NCBI GenBank assembly: GCA_900466745.1
Contig: UBNE01000028.1
Location: forward strand, 210,849 to 274,848
Reading direction: 5' to 3'
Source of the DNA: Hyphomicrobiales bacterium
GTDB lineage: Bacteria; Pseudomonadota; Alphaproteobacteria; Rhizobiales; Beijerinckiaceae
DNA: 64,000 nt
Below the pieces are notes generated by a model. It ran no database searches, was not told the DNA's origin, and saw nothing but the letters and a program-made list of their open reading frames with translations. Each line of letters starts with the position of its first letter. The stretch's first letter is position 1. A program made the translations under genes and the position numbers. This document shows, one piece after another, positions 8,600 through 17,900 of the stretch.

Positions 8600-8630
8600 G
8601 CCCCGCCAGATCTTGCTGGCGGGGCCTTTT
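8600..8630 (+). terminator. Rho-independent terminator
   Basis: A perfect 10-bp stem GCCCCGCCAG / CTGGCGGGGC with a six-base loop is followed by CTTTT. It lies 40 bases after the stop of the 289-residue membrane protein gene. Confidence 0.85.
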
Positions 8631-8634
8631 GCGC

Positions 8635-8937
8635 TCAGGCCGTGCCGTGAGAGCCCTTGCGCCTGCTGCTGGCGAATGCCGCGACATCGGGAGCCAGGAT
8701 GTCGTGCTTCTCGGCCCATGAGGCGAACAGCCCCCTCGCCGTGTCGGGCTCGATGTCGCCGCGGACCGCAGCCAGACAGGCCTTCGATGCGAAGGCATGG
8801 GCCGTGTCGCGCCGGCTCCCGGGCCAATCGGCCAGGAACATGTAGGCCTCCATCGCCGATGAAACCGCTGTCGGGATGCCGGCGCCCGCCAGGATGATCA
8901 CCGGGCGCTCGAAATCGTCGGAAGGCATCAGTGCCAT
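8635..8937 (-). CDS. DUF982 domain protein
   Basis: This 100-residue protein spans the whole DUF982 family: FERPVIIL near residue 9, a Gly-rich turn, EAYMFLADWPG near 32, then AFASKACLAAVRGD and a C-terminal helix with ARGLFASWAEKHDIL. DUF982 proteins are small, occur mostly in Rhizobiales, often in many copies, and have no established function. The ATG at 8937 is preferred because AGGAGG lies eight bases before it; the ATG at 8943 is only two bases from that site. It converges with the membrane-protein operon. Confidence 0.82.
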   Translation of the reverse strand: MALMPSDDFERPVIILAGAGIPTAVSSAMEAYMFLADWPGSRRDTAHAFASKACLAAVRGDIEPDTARGLFASWAEKHDILAPDVAAFASSRRKGSHGTA

Positions 8938-9659
8938 TGCCATATCCTCCTGGAAGCAACATGGGTCTGGTCCCGCATCCGGCGTGACGCAGGGCGGATG
9001 CGGATGGGGCTGATTTATGGGTGCCGGATTTCGATCTTCAAGGGTCGAACGCGTATAGCGGGGCCGGTCCTTGCCGTGCCGCTGCGGCCGGGCATAAACC
9101 TCGGCCCGGCTCGATCACGCCGCCGAAGGGTTCGGACGGCCGACAGGGCAGGCGCGAAGCAGCCGTCGTCATCGCCGGTCTCGGCGATCTCGCCCTGGAT
9201 CGGACGGCTTTCGCCATGCCGGCTCCAGCGGTTCGACATCTCATGGGCCGAAACAGGCGCCGTCCTGCTCGGCATCGAGCATCGGCCCGAAAAGCGGAGC
9301 GCGGTTTTCGGGAGAAGCGACGCAAAATCAGAGACCTGGAGGATCGGACCGAATACGATATTCGGTCCGAGGCTCTGGAGCGCAGCGACCCTCCCTTCAC
9401 CCGACATCGGAGGTCTCCGGGCTGGGAAGGGGTGAGGAGCGCTTTTCAGCGTTGCTGCTTGGTCCGGTTGCGTCCGCCGCTGTTCCGGCGACGCCTTTCA
9501 GGGTGCCGCGAGATATCCCGGGCTGTTGGGAGAGATCGAGTTGAAGAAGGCTTGACCATGGCGATACGCATTTTGATGGGTTGCCGGCTTTGCCTCCGCG
9601 AGGCGACGGTTTATGTGTGACGGCCCGCAACCTCGTATTTCCGCCTCAGGATGGTCCTC
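8938..9659. other. Long intergenic region without a supported gene
   Basis: These 720 bases separate the DUF982 gene from dapA. They hold one family A repeat (9277-9378) and otherwise no frame with a plausible start, ribosome site and protein-like composition. A 20-codon frame at 9558-9620 (MAIRILMGCRLC...) sits just before dapA with only AAGG upstream, so I do not call it. Confidence 0.6.
9277..9378. repeat. Dispersed palindromic repeat, family A copy 2
   Basis: It starts GAGCATCGGCCCGAAAAGCGG like copy 1. The far half contains a perfect 12-bp hairpin, TCGGACCGAATA / TATTCGGTCCGA with loop CGA (9344-9370). The distal end is degenerate. Confidence 0.75.
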
Positions 9660-10553
9660 ATGACCAAGCACCCCGCCTTCGCCGGCTCGATGCCCGCTCT
9701 GGTCACGCCGTTCAAAAACGGCGAGATCGACGAGGCTGCGCTGCGGGCGCTGGTCGACTGGCAGATCGAGAGCGGCTCGACCGGGCTCGTCCCCGTCGGC
9801 ACCACCGGCGAGAGCCCGACGCTGTCCCATGACGAGCACAAGCGCGTGGTCGAGATCGTCGTCGGCCAGGCGAAGGGCCGCGTCCCGGTGATCGCCGGCG
9901 CCGGCTCCAACAACACCATCGAGGCCATCGACCTCGCCGTCCATGCCGAGAAGGCCGGGGCCGAGGCCGTGCTCGTGGTCACGCCCTATTACAACAAGCC
10001 GACCCAGGAAGGCATGTACCGGCACTTCAAGGCGGTGAACGACGCGGTCGGCATCCCGATCATCATCTACAACATCCCGCCGCGCTCGGTGGTCGACATG
10101 TCGGTCGAGACGATGGCCCGGCTCTACGAGCTGAAGAACATCGCCGGGGTGAAGGACGCCACCGCCAACCTCGCCCGCGTCTCGCAGCAGCGCCACGCGC
10201 TCGGGCCGGACTTCATCCAGCTCTCGGGCGAGGACATGACGGCGCTGGCCTATATGGCCGCCGGAGGCCATGGCTGCATCTCGGTCGTCGCCAATGTCGC
10301 GCCGCGCCTCTGCGCCGACCTGATGGAAGCCGCGCTCAAGGGCGACTACGCCGGGGCTCTGAAGGTGCAGGACCGGCTGGTGCCGCTGCATGACGCGACC
10401 TTCAAGGAGCCCGGCCTCGCCGGCGCCAAGCACGGCCTGACCCTGCTCGGCCGCATCGAGGAGGAGATCCGCCTGCCGTTGCTGCCGGTGTCGAAGGAGA
10501 CCGGCAGGGCCATCCGCGACGCCATGGTTTTCGCCGGGCTGCTGAATGCTTAG
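9660..10553 (+). CDS. dapA: 4-hydroxy-tetrahydrodipicolinate synthase
   Basis: This 297-residue enzyme condenses pyruvate and aspartate semialdehyde in lysine and diaminopimelate synthesis. Family features are clear: [10 protein letters not shown] for substrate binding, the YYNKPTQEG Tyr region, the Schiff-base Lys in GVKDAT, and GHGCISV. Length fits the family. The ATG at 9660 has AGGA eight bases upstream; an alternative in-frame start lies three codons earlier. The order dapA, paiB, smpB follows, with a 70-base gap holding an inverted repeat. Confidence 0.96.
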   Translation: MTKHPAFAGSMPALVTPFKNGEIDEAALRALVDWQIESGSTGLVPVGTTGESPTLSHDEHKRVVEIVVGQAKGRVPVIAGAGSNNTIEAIDLAVHAEKAGAEAVLVVTPYYNKPTQEGMYRHFKAVNDAVGIPIIIYNIPPRSVVDMSVETMARLYELKNIAGVKDATANLARVSQQRHALGPDFIQLSGEDMTALAYMAAGGHGCISVVANVAPRLCADLMEAALKGDYAGALKVQDRLVPLHDATFKEPGLAGAKHGLTLLGRIEEEIRLPLLPVSKETGRAIRDAMVFAGLLNA

Positions 10554-10564
10554 GTAAGGCGGTC

Positions 10565-10605
10565 GGCAGTCGGCAGTCGGATCGAAACCACGACTGCCGA
10601 CTGCC
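10565..10605. repeat. Perfect 15-bp inverted repeat between dapA and paiB
   Basis: Arms GGCAGTCGGCAGTCG (10565-10579) and CGACTGCCGACTGCC (10591-10605) are exact complements with an 11-base loop. Each arm is itself a tandem duplication of GGCAGTC. No T-run follows, so it is more likely an RNA-processing or attenuation hairpin than an intrinsic terminator. Confidence 0.7.
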
Positions 10606-10623
10606 CACTGCCGGAGCGTTTCC

Positions 10624-11271
10624 ATGTACGAGCCCAGTCACTTCAAGGTCGAGGATCGCGCGCAGTTGCACGCGCTCATCCGCCAGCATCCGCTCGCCAC
10701 GCTGGTGACGGCCGGCGAGGGCGGCCTGGTCGCCAACCCCGTGCCCTTCGTCCTGCATGAGGATGTCGGGGAGAACGGCGTGCTGCGCGCGCATCTCGCG
10801 CGCCCCAACGCGCAGTGGAAGGCGATCGCCGCCGGCGCCGAGACGCTGGTGATCTTCACCGGCGTCGAGCGCTACGTCACGCCCGCCTGGTATGCGACCA
10901 AGCGCGAGACCGGCAAGGTGGTGCCGACCTGGAACTACGTCACCGTGCAGGTGCGCGGCCCCGCCCGGGCCATCGAGGACCCGGCCTGGCTGCGCGCCCA
11001 GCTCGAATCCCTGACCCGCCAGCAGGAGGCGCCCCGCGCCGAACCCTGGGCGGTGACGGATGCGCCGGAACCCTTCATCGCCGCGCAGGCCCGCGGCATC
11101 GTCGGCGTCGAGGTCGAGATCGCCTCGATCCTCGGCAAGTTCAAGCTCAGCCAGAACCGGCGGGAGGACGACAAGCTGGGCGTCCTCAACGGTTTGAGCG
11201 CCGAGCCTGAATCGGAATCTCAGGCCATGGCGGCCCTGGTCAAGCAACACGGATTCAACGGAACGGCATGA
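10624..11271 (+). CDS. FMN-binding negative transcriptional regulator, PaiB family
   Basis: This 215-residue protein has the PaiB split-barrel fold: MYEPSHF at the N-terminus, HPLATLVT, then [16 protein letters not shown] and [13 protein letters not shown], and a C-terminal [11 protein letters not shown]. PaiB of Bacillus represses sporulation and protease genes; in proteobacteria the role is unproven, and an FMN- or haem-binding enzyme is possible. Its stop overlaps the smpB start as ATGA, so the two are coupled. Insertion of paiB between dapA and smpB is unusual compared with rhizobia. Confidence 0.88.
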   Translation: MYEPSHFKVEDRAQLHALIRQHPLATLVTAGEGGLVANPVPFVLHEDVGENGVLRAHLARPNAQWKAIAAGAETLVIFTGVERYVTPAWYATKRETGKVVPTWNYVTVQVRGPARAIEDPAWLRAQLESLTRQQEAPRAEPWAVTDAPEPFIAAQARGIVGVEVEIASILGKFKLSQNRREDDKLGVLNGLSAEPESESQAMAALVKQHGFNGTA

Positions 11272-11741
11272 AGAAACCCGATCCGGAGCGCTATCGCCTG
11301 GCTGCGGACAACCGCAAGGCGCGCTTCCATTACGAGATCAAGGAGACGATCGAGGCCGGCCTCGCCCTGCAGGGCACGGAGGTCAAGTCGCTGCGCGGCG
11401 GCAAGGCGACGATCGGCGAGAGCTATGCCGGCCCGATGGGCGACGAGCTCTGGCTCTTCAACTCCTACATCCCGGAATATCTCGAGGCGAACCGCTTCAA
11501 CCATGAGGTCCGCCGGCCGCGCAAGCTCCTGCTGCATCGCCGCCAGATCAACAAGCTGATGGGCGCGATCCAGCGCGAGGGCTTCACGGTGGTCCCGCTC
11601 AAGGTCTATTTCAACGAGAAGGGCCGGGCCAAGATCGAGCTGGGCCTCGGCCGGGGCAAGAAGCTCCACGACAAGCGCGAGACCGAGAAGACGCGCGACT
11701 GGAACCGCGACAAGCAGCGGCTGCTGAAGACGGGCGGGTAG
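11268..11741 (+). CDS. smpB: SsrA-binding protein SmpB
   Basis: This 157-residue RNA-binding protein brings tmRNA to stalled ribosomes for trans-translation. Family motifs are [24 protein letters not shown], the [16 protein letters not shown] stretch and the basic C-terminal tail [15 protein letters not shown]. Its ATG overlaps the paiB stop. No tmRNA gene is seen in the window. Confidence 0.96.
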   Translation: MKKPDPERYRLAADNRKARFHYEIKETIEAGLALQGTEVKSLRGGKATIGESYAGPMGDELWLFNSYIPEYLEANRFNHEVRRPRKLLLHRRQINKLMGAIQREGFTVVPLKVYFNEKGRAKIELGLGRGKKLHDKRETEKTRDWNRDKQRLLKTGG

Positions 11742-11758
11742 GGGCTGCGACGCGGAGG

Positions 11759-11782
11759 GCGTGGGCGCGGGCAATCCCACGC
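11759..11782. terminator. Weak hairpin between convergent smpB and NYN genes
   Basis: GCGTGGG and CCCACGC form a 7-bp stem with a 10-base loop. It lies between two converging stop codons and lacks a T-run, so it is at best a weak shared terminator. Confidence 0.3.
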
Positions 11783-11801
11783 GCCTTGCCACGCGGATCT
11801 G

Positions 11802-12428
11802 TTACCCTTCGACCGGTTCGTCGCCCTGCCTGATCCCGTAGCGGCGCTCCAGGGAGGGATTCGCCGGCGCGCCCGGCGCCGCGGCGCTGCGGGCGATGCG
11901 TTCGGCCGGATCCCGGCCGATCTTCGGCATGAGCTGGGCGAGATCGACGAAGTCGTCGCATTGCCGGCGCAGCTCGTCCGAGACCATCGGCGGGTTGGTC
12001 GAGATCGTCGAGACCACCGAGACCTTCACGCCCTTGCGCTGCACCGCCTCGACCAGAGGGCGGAAATCGCCGTCGCCGGAAAACAGGTAGATCTGGTCGA
12101 GATGAGGGGCGAGCTCAAGCATCTCGATCGCCAGCTCGATATCCATGTTGCCCTTGACGCGGCGGCGGCCGGTGGCGTCGGTGAACTCCTTCGCCGCCTT
12201 GGTGATGACGCGGTATCCGTTATAGTCCAGCCAGTCGACCAGCGGCCTGATCGAGGAATACTCCTCGCTTTCGACCAGTGTGGTGAAATAGAAGGCGCGG
12301 ATCAGGTTGCCGCGTCCCTGGAACTCGCGCAGCAACCGGCGATAGTCCATGTCGAAGCCGAGTTGCTTCGAGGTCGCGTAAAGATTGGCGCCGTCGATGA
12401 ACAGCGCAATGCGCGGCGAGGCGGCCAT
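11802..12428 (-). CDS. NYN domain protein (LabA/DUF88 family), probable RNase
   Basis: This 208-residue protein has the PIN-like NYN fold. Conserved acidic positions lie in LFIDGANLY (near 8), KGNMDIELAIEM (near 95) and FSGDGDFRPLVEA (near 118), as in the LabA/DUF88 group of putative Mg-dependent RNases. The ATG at 12428 is preceded by AGGAG; the longer frame upstream is not protein-like. In rhizobia this gene regularly follows smpB and precedes rpoZ-rsh, suggesting an RNA-metabolism role. Its orientation is reversed here. Confidence 0.88.
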   Translation of the reverse strand: MAASPRIALFIDGANLYATSKQLGFDMDYRRLLREFQGRGNLIRAFYFTTLVESEEYSSIRPLVDWLDYNGYRVITKAAKEFTDATGRRRVKGNMDIELAIEMLELAPHLDQIYLFSGDGDFRPLVEAVQRKGVKVSVVSTISTNPPMVSDELRRQCDDFVDLAQLMPKIGRDPAERIARSAAAPGAPANPSLERRYGIRQGDEPVEG

Positions 12429-12493
12429 GGCAATCACTCCTGCTGAAATCACTTCAAGTAACAAGATTGGAAGCAAAACGCGTTCTAACAATG

Positions 12494-12507
12494 TCGTTCA
12501 TGAACGA
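12494..12507. promoter_or_regulatory. Perfect 14-bp palindrome upstream of the NYN gene
   Basis: TCGTTCATGAACGA is fully self-complementary and sits 66-79 bases before the NYN start codon, directly downstream of a -35-like TTGTCA (minus strand, 12517-12512). It looks like a repressor operator. The core CGTTCATGAAC recurs at 62818-62828. Confidence 0.5.
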
Positions 12508-12729
12508 AATTTGACAAGTTTCAAGCGGGATCGGTGACCCATTGCCGCAGGGTGGCCTTGATCCCCGCAAAGGCAGGCGCTGGGACGCAAAAGGGCTGCG
12601 GCGATCTCCGGCAAAGCATGGGCGCGGCCATGCCGGAACATGCCAAAACGGACCGGGACCGGCCCGCCTCCCGTGACAGCAGGGACGGCCAGGTTGGTGA
12701 ACGCGCTTCGGGGATCGCCCCGCGGACGC

Positions 12730-13641
12730 TCAGCCCCTGGGGAACTCCAGACCCATCTCGCGGTAGCGTTCCGGGTCGTCGCTCCAGTTCTCGCGCACCT
12801 TCACGAACAGGAAGAGATGCACCTTGGCCTCGGCCGCCTCCGCGATCTCGGCGCGCGCCTTCTGGCCGATGGCCTTGATCGTCTGCCCGCCCTCGCCGAG
12901 CACGATCTTCCGCTGCCCCTCGCGCTCGACATAGATCGTCTGCTCGATCCTGACCGAGCCGTCCGGCTTCTGCTGCCAGCTCTCGGTCTCGACCGTCGAC
13001 CGATAGGGCAATTCGTCGTGGAGGCGCTCGAAGATCTTCTCGCGGGTGATCTCGGCGGCGAGGAAGCGCAGCGGCGCGTCCGAGATCTGGTCCTCCGGGT
13101 AGAGCCAGGGGCCGGGCGGCACCCGCTTCTCCAGCCAGGCGAGGATGTCCTTGACGCCGTAGCCGGTCAGCGCCGCGACCATGAAGGTGGCCTCGAACGC
13201 GCCGCGCTCGTTCACCTTGGCGGTGATCTCGAGCAGCTTCTCCTTCGGCACGGTGTCGATCTTGTTGAGGATCAGGAATTTCGGCTGCTTCAGCTCGGCG
13301 AGCTTCTCGAGCAGCACGGTGTTTTCCTCGTGCTCGAAGCGGGCCACATCGATCAGCACGCCGATCAGGTCGGCGTCGGTGGCGCCGCCCCAGGCGCTCG
13401 TCACCATGGCGCGGTCGAGCCGGCGCTTGGGCGCGAAGATGCCGGGCGTGTCGACGAAGATGATCTGCGCCGGGCCGGAGAGCGCGATGCCGCGCACCTG
13501 GGTCCGCGTCGTCTGCACCTTGCGCGAGACGATCGAGATCTTGGCGCCGACGAGCTGGTTCAGCAGCGTCGACTTGCCGGCATTGGGCGCGCCGATCAGC
13601 GCGACGAAGCCGCAGCGCGTGGGTTGGGCCAGCTCAGACAT
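12730..13641 (-). CDS. era: GTPase Era
   Basis: This 303-residue GTPase acts in 16S rRNA maturation and 30S assembly. G-motifs are visible: GAPNAGKST (G1), DTPGIF (G3) and NKID (G4). The C-terminal KH domain contains LGEGGQTIKAIGQKAR, which binds the 3' end of 16S rRNA. The start overlaps the rnc stop by eight bases, so it is translationally coupled in lepB-rnc-era. In many alphaproteobacteria recO follows era; here recO is 9 kb away after rsh. Confidence 0.97.
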   Translation of the reverse strand: MSELAQPTRCGFVALIGAPNAGKSTLLNQLVGAKISIVSRKVQTTRTQVRGIALSGPAQIIFVDTPGIFAPKRRLDRAMVTSAWGGATDADLIGVLIDVARFEHEENTVLLEKLAELKQPKFLILNKIDTVPKEKLLEITAKVNERGAFEATFMVAALTGYGVKDILAWLEKRVPPGPWLYPEDQISDAPLRFLAAEITREKIFERLHDELPYRSTVETESWQQKPDGSVRIEQTIYVEREGQRKIVLGEGGQTIKAIGQKARAEIAEAAEAKVHLFLFVKVRENWSDDPERYREMGLEFPRG

Positions 13642-14365
13642 TCTCGTCCTCCGGCTTGTCGTTCCACAAACCCTCGCGTTTCAGGAAAGTTTCGGCCGCG
13701 GCCTGCTCGGCCAGCCGCTTCGACGGCCCGCGCGCCTCGCTGTCCGCGAGCCCGGCGATCCGGGCCGCGACGACGAAGACGGGCGCATGGTCGGGGCCGG
13801 AGCGGCCGCGCTCGACATAGGTTGGCGTCGGATAGCCCTTGCCTTGCGCCCATTCCTGCAGCGCGGTCTTGGCGTCGCGCAGCGGCCGCACCGGCTTCAT
13901 CAGCCGCTCGCCGAAGGCGCGCTCGACCAGGGCGCGGGCGGCCTCGTAGCCGCCGTCGATGAACACCGCGCCGATGATCGCCTCGCAGGCATCGGCCAGG
14001 ATCGCCTTGTTCTTGCGCGCTCCGCCCAGGATCTCGCCGTCGCCGAGCCGCATGAACTGGCCGAGATTCCAGGCCTGCGCCACCTCGGCGCAGGTCTCCT
14101 TGCGCACCAGATCGGCGAGGCGGCGCGACAGGTTGCCTTCCTCCGATTGCGGATAGCGCCGGAACAGCATGTCGGCGATCGACAGGCCGAGCACCCGGTC
14201 GCCGAGGAATTCGAGGCGCTGATAGCTCGCCAGCCGCGATTCCTCGGCGCTCATATGGGTGAGCGCCGTCGCCAGCAGGGCCTTGTCGGCGAAACGGTGA
14301 CCGAGCGCGGCCTCCAGCCGCGCCGTGTCCGGGGCCTTGCGCCCGCCTTCGCTCGGCTTGCTCAC
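13634..14365 (-). CDS. rnc: Ribonuclease III
   Basis: This 243-residue enzyme cleaves double-stranded RNA in rRNA and mRNA processing. The catalytic domain shows QRLEFLGDRVLGL (near 46) and DACEAIIGAVFIDGG (near 123) with the Mg-binding Glu and Asp residues. A double-stranded RNA-binding domain at about 160-230 includes GPSKRLAEQAAAE. The start is a GTG that overlaps the lepB stop as GTGA; an ATG start would require a much longer frame inside lepB. It also overlaps era by eight bases. Confidence 0.96.
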   Translation of the reverse strand: MSKPSEGGRKAPDTARLEAALGHRFADKALLATALTHMSAEESRLASYQRLEFLGDRVLGLSIADMLFRRYPQSEEGNLSRRLADLVRKETCAEVAQAWNLGQFMRLGDGEILGGARKNKAILADACEAIIGAVFIDGGYEAARALVERAFGERLMKPVRPLRDAKTALQEWAQGKGYPTPTYVERGRSGPDHAPVFVVAARIAGLADSEARGPSKRLAEQAAAETFLKREGLWNDKPEDENV

Positions 14366-15129
14366 TTGATGGTGCTGAACAGCCGGTTCCAGCGAACCGT
14401 ATAGGGCCACTCCCAGATCTTCCAGGCCGAGGCGCCCTCGTCGATCGAGAAGAAGATGATCTCCGCCCGCCCGACGAAGTTCTCGAAGGGCACGTAGCCG
14501 ACGCTGCGGTCGCGCGAATCGAGCGAGTTGTCGCGGTTGTCGCCCATCATGAAGAAATGGCCGGGCGGCACGGTGAAGAGCTGGGTGTTGTCGAAGGTGC
14601 CGGTATCGCCCTCGCGCTCGATGATCTCGTGCGTCACGCCGTTGGGCAGGGTCTCGTTGTAGCGGATCACCGGGACGCTGCGGCCCCAGTTGTCGGTGGT
14701 GACGTAGTCGGCGATGCGCTCGCGCTTCACCGGCTGGCCGTTGATGTTGAGGATGCCGTCGATCATCTGGATGCGGTCGCCGGGCAGGCCGATGACGCGC
14801 TTGATGTAGTCGGTCGAGTTGTCGCTCGGCAGCTTGAACACGGCGATGTCGCCGCGCTTCGGCTCCGCCGCCCAGACGCGGCCGGACATCACCGGCGGCC
14901 CGAACGGGATCGAGTAGCGCGAATAGCCGTAGGTGTATTTCGAGACGAACAGGTAGTCGCCGATCAGCAGCGTCGGGATCAGCGAGCCCGAGGGGATGTT
15001 GAAGGGCTGGAACAGCAGCGTGCGGATGACTAGCGCGATGAGAAGGGCCTGGACGATCACCTTGATCGTCTCGAAGATGCCACCTTCTTCCTTGGCCGCC
15101 TTGGTTTTGCTGTCGACGTCGTTGGCCAC
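14362..15129 (-). CDS. lepB: Signal peptidase I
   Basis: This 255-residue inner-membrane protease removes signal peptides. One membrane segment (VIVQALLIALVIRTLLF) precedes the catalytic Ser in IPSGSL; the usual Met after that Ser-Gly-Ser is Leu here. The catalytic Lys is in DYIKRVIGLPGD and box E is GDNRDNSLDSR. The GTG at 15129 has GGGAG seven bases upstream; the ATG at 15171 would start inside a dispersed repeat. It heads lepB-rnc-era, with acpS about 1.4 kb away beyond aqpZ. Confidence 0.94.
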   Translation of the reverse strand: MANDVDSKTKAAKEEGGIFETIKVIVQALLIALVIRTLLFQPFNIPSGSLIPTLLIGDYLFVSKYTYGYSRYSIPFGPPVMSGRVWAAEPKRGDIAVFKLPSDNSTDYIKRVIGLPGDRIQMIDGILNINGQPVKRERIADYVTTDNWGRSVPVIRYNETLPNGVTHEIIEREGDTGTFDNTQLFTVPPGHFFMMGDNRDNSLDSRDRSVGYVPFENFVGRAEIIFFSIDEGASAWKIWEWPYTVRWNRLFSTIK

Positions 15130-15144
15130 GCGGGCGCTCCCTGC

Positions 15145-15192
15145 AGCACCGAACCAAAAAGCGGATACCACTTTTCGGATGAATCCGGTGCG
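15145..15192. repeat. Dispersed palindromic repeat, family A copy 3 (short)
   Basis: GCACCG and CGGTGC flank a core AAAAAGCGGATACCACTTTT. It lies just before the lepB ribosome site. Confidence 0.6.
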
Positions 15193-15270
15193 ATAACAAC
15201 CTTATGGACCGCCGTGCCCGCGCCCGGCGGGCGGGCGGCGATCCGGACTGCGATCCAGCGCGCGGTCTAC

Positions 15271-15310
15271 AGCATCGGGCCGGAAAGTGGAAACCACTTT
15301 TCCGCGCGGA
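15271..15310. repeat. Dispersed palindromic repeat, family A copy 4 (short)
   Basis: AGCATCGGGCCGGAAAGTGG is followed by AAACCACTTTTCCG, forming a stem of about 10 bp around AAA. The core matches the other family A copies. Confidence 0.6.
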
Positions 15311-15517
15311 AAGGGCTGCGCGGACGGAGCCGGGCTCCCGCCGCCGGCCGGAAGGCGGCGCGCCGGCGCAGGCCAGCCGTTCGCCCGGTCGCGGCCGGTG
15401 AAACCTCGCTTCCAGGCAAGATTCGGGGCAAGACCACCCCTTGGGGGCGGGGGCGGATATTGACGAATCTGTGGCGCAGAGGCAGGGTTCGCCAATATTC
15501 AACCGGGGGTTATTTTA

Positions 15518-16231
15518 ATGAATGCAAAGAAATATGTCGCCGAAGCTATCGGCACGTTCTGGCTTACCTTTGCCGGCTGCGGCAGCGCGGTGATCGCCGC
15601 CGGCTTTCCGAATGTCGGCATCGGCCTGCTCGGCGTCTCGCTCGCCTTCGGCCTCACCGTGGTGACGATGGCCTATGCGATCGGCCATATTTCCGGCTGC
15701 CATCTCAATCCGGCCGTGACGGTCGGCCTCGCCGCCGGCGGGCGCTTCCCGGCCGGGCAGGTGGTGCCCTACATCGTCGCGCAGGTCATCGGCGCGATCG
15801 CCGGCGCGGCGGTGCTGTACGCGATCGCGCGGGGAGCCCCGGGCTTCGATCTCGCCGGCGGCTTCGCCTCGAACGGCTATGGCGACCATTCGCCCGGCAA
15901 GTACAACCTCGTCTCGGGCTTCCTGATGGAGGTGGTGATGACGATGGTGTTCCTGTTCATCATCATGGGCTCGACCCATGGCAAGGCGCCGGCCGGCTTC
16001 GCGCCGCTCGCCATCGGCCTCGGCCTGGCGCTGATCCACCTGGTCAGCATCCCGGTGACGAACACCTCGGTGAATCCGGCCCGCAGCACCGGCCCGGCCC
16101 TGTTCGTCGGCGACTGGGCGATCGGCCAGCTCTGGCTGTTCTGGGTCGCGCCGCTGATCGGCGGCATCCTCGGCGGCGTGATCTATCGCTGGCTGAGCAG
16201 CGAGCCCGAAGGCATCGTCAGCGGCAACTGA
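15518..16231 (+). CDS. aqpZ: Aquaporin Z
   Basis: This 237-residue channel passes water across the inner membrane. Six membrane helices and both half-helix motifs are present: HLNPAVTVG (near 63) and [11 protein letters not shown] (near 186). The selectivity-filter pattern is of the water-selective AqpZ type rather than GlpF. It lies alone on the plus strand between lepB and acpS, with its own terminator, and so looks inserted into the usual acpS-lepB order. Confidence 0.95.
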   Translation: MNAKKYVAEAIGTFWLTFAGCGSAVIAAGFPNVGIGLLGVSLAFGLTVVTMAYAIGHISGCHLNPAVTVGLAAGGRFPAGQVVPYIVAQVIGAIAGAAVLYAIARGAPGFDLAGGFASNGYGDHSPGKYNLVSGFLMEVVMTMVFLFIIMGSTHGKAPAGFAPLAIGLGLALIHLVSIPVTNTSVNPARSTGPALFVGDWAIGQLWLFWVAPLIGGILGGVIYRWLSSEPEGIVSGN

Positions 16232-16273
16232 GCCGCTGAGGCCGCCGGGGCCTTCCCCCCGGCGACGGAAACG

Positions 16274-16306
16274 AGGCCGGCGCCGTCAGCGCCGGCCTTT
16301 TCCTTT
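16274..16306 (+). terminator. Rho-independent terminator of aqpZ
   Basis: AGGCCGGCGC / GCGCCGGCCT form a perfect 10-bp stem with loop CGTCA, followed by TTTTCCTTT. It lies 43 bases after the aqpZ stop. Confidence 0.88.
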
Positions 16307-16502
16307 GCCGCAGGGGCATCGCGCCGATCGGCCCGAAGCGAACCCGGCCCGACTCCGCCGCGGAAGCAAGGGCTGGCATGGTCCGGTGGGGGTGGCGCTG
16401 CTGGCCTTGGGTCTCCGTGGAGCTTATCCTTGGACCGGCCGAAGGCCGGATCCGAGGGCTGCGTCCGGGGCGACCGAAATTTCCAGGAAAACGCCGCAGT
16501 CT

Positions 16503-16904
16503 CTAGGCGCGGGGCCGCGCCTCGATCACCACGAAGGCCTGCGCCAGCGGTGGGTCGTCGGTCAGCGAGACATGGACGAAGGCCTCGAAGCCGGCCGGGG
16601 TCATCCGCTTCAGCCGCTCGGCCGCGCCGCCGGTGAGCCGCATCGTCGGCCGTCCGCCCGGCAGGTTGACCACCTCCATGTCGCGCCAGAACACGCCGGC
16701 CCGCATGCCGGTGCCGAGAGCCTTCGAGCAGGCCTCCTTCGCCGCGAAGCGCCGGGCATAGGAGGCGGCGCGCGTCGCCCGCCTGTCGGATCTGGCGCGC
16801 TCGCCTTCGGTGAAGACACGATGCGTGAAGCGCTCGCCGAAGCGGTCGAGCGATTTCTGGATGCGCGTGATGTCGCAGAGATCGGAGCCGATGCCGAGGA
16901 TCAT
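16503..16904 (-). CDS. acpS: Holo-[acyl-carrier-protein] synthase
   Basis: This 133-residue enzyme transfers 4'-phosphopantetheine from CoA to acyl carrier protein. Family motifs are [15 protein letters not shown] at the N-terminus, with the Mg-binding Asp, and [16 protein letters not shown] (near 52). Length is typical. It lies nine bases after pdxJ, the usual alphaproteobacterial pair. The fatty-acid genes plsX-fabH are at 55-57 kb. Confidence 0.95.
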   Translation of the reverse strand: MILGIGSDLCDITRIQKSLDRFGERFTHRVFTEGERARSDRRATRAASYARRFAAKEACSKALGTGMRAGVFWRDMEVVNLPGGRPTMRLTGGAAERLKRMTPAGFEAFVHVSLTDDPPLAQAFVVIEARPRA

Positions 16905-16913
16905 GGCCCCGGC

Positions 16914-17663
16914 TTAATTCCCCGCCCGCCCTTCGTCCATGGCCTTGCGCATCCCGCGGATCGCCGCCTCGAGCCCGACGAAGATCGCTTCGCCGATCAG
17001 GAAATGGCCGATGTTGAACTCGACGAAGGCCGGCACGGCGGCAAGCCGGCGCGCCGTGTCGTAATCGAGCCCGTGCCCGGCATGGACCTCGAGCCCGAGT
17101 GCGGCCGCATGCGCCGCGCCGCCCTTGAGCCGCTGGAACTCCGCCTCGGCCTTCGCGGCATTGCCGTCCGCGACGGCGTGGCACCAGCTTCCCGTATGCA
17201 GCTCGACCACGGGGGCGCCGAGCCGCGCGGCCGTCTCGATCGGCGCCGCGTCCGGCTCGATGAACAGCGAGACGCGGCAGCCGGCGGCCTTCAGCCGGGC
17301 GATGCGCGGCGCGAGCTGGGCCTGCTGCCCGACGACGTCGAGCCCGCCTTCGGTGGTGCGCTCCTCGCGCTTCTCGGGCACCAGGCAGGCGGCATGCGGC
17401 CGGAAGCGCTCGGCCAGCGCGATCATCTCGTCGGTCGCGGCCATCTCGAAATTGAGCGGCTTGCTCAGTTCGCTGCTCAGGCGCGCCATGTCGGTGTCGC
17501 GGATATGGCGCCGATCCTCGCGCAGATGGGCGGTGATGCCGTCGGCCCCGGCGGCGATGGCGAGATGCGCGGCGCGGACCGGATCGGGCACGGCGCCGCC
17601 GCGCGCGTTCCGCACCGTCGCGACATGGTCGATATTGACACCCAGACGCAGCCGCTCGGCCAT
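16914..17663 (-). CDS. pdxJ: Pyridoxine 5'-phosphate synthase
   Basis: This 249-residue TIM barrel joins 1-deoxyxylulose 5-phosphate and 3-amino-2-oxopropyl phosphate to make pyridoxine phosphate. Motifs are [45 protein letters not shown] and the C-terminal [11 protein letters not shown]. The ATG at 17663 has GAGAGGGG upstream; the longer frame has no site. It precedes acpS by nine bases. A 237-base gap separates it from the divergent ATPase gene. Confidence 0.96.
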   Translation of the reverse strand: MAERLRLGVNIDHVATVRNARGGAVPDPVRAAHLAIAAGADGITAHLREDRRHIRDTDMARLSSELSKPLNFEMAATDEMIALAERFRPHAACLVPEKREERTTEGGLDVVGQQAQLAPRIARLKAAGCRVSLFIEPDAAPIETAARLGAPVVELHTGSWCHAVADGNAAKAEAEFQRLKGGAAHAAALGLEVHAGHGLDYDTARRLAAVPAFVEFNIGHFLIGEAIFVGLEAAIRGMRKAMDEGRAGN

Positions 17664-17900
17664 GATCCGCCCCTCTCGCTTCTTGCGCCGTCCATAGACG
17701 AAACCGGCCGCAGGGCTCAATGCAGCGAATGTGATGGCAAGGCCACCGATTCTGATCGGTCGATCCCGTCGCCCGCGAAGCGCGCAACTCGCCCGGCCGT
17801 CTTTGCGGTTTGCTAACCGCGAATCCACGCTCCGGCGCCCGTGAAAGCAATCGTAACCGGCTCTCCCTTACCGATGACCGGGGATCGAGGTGGTGGAACC

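Larger units (their letters stand above)
15130..15517. other. Intergenic region with two family A repeats
   Basis: These 388 bases between divergent lepB and aqpZ contain repeat copies at 15145-15192 and 15271-15310. A TTGACG near 15460 may belong to the aqpZ promoter. No gene is supported. Confidence 0.6.

Noticed and set aside
9558..9620. 20-codon frame with a CxxC just upstream of dapA
   Set aside because: Only a weak AAGG precedes it and no lysine codons or leader-type features suggest attenuation of dapA.
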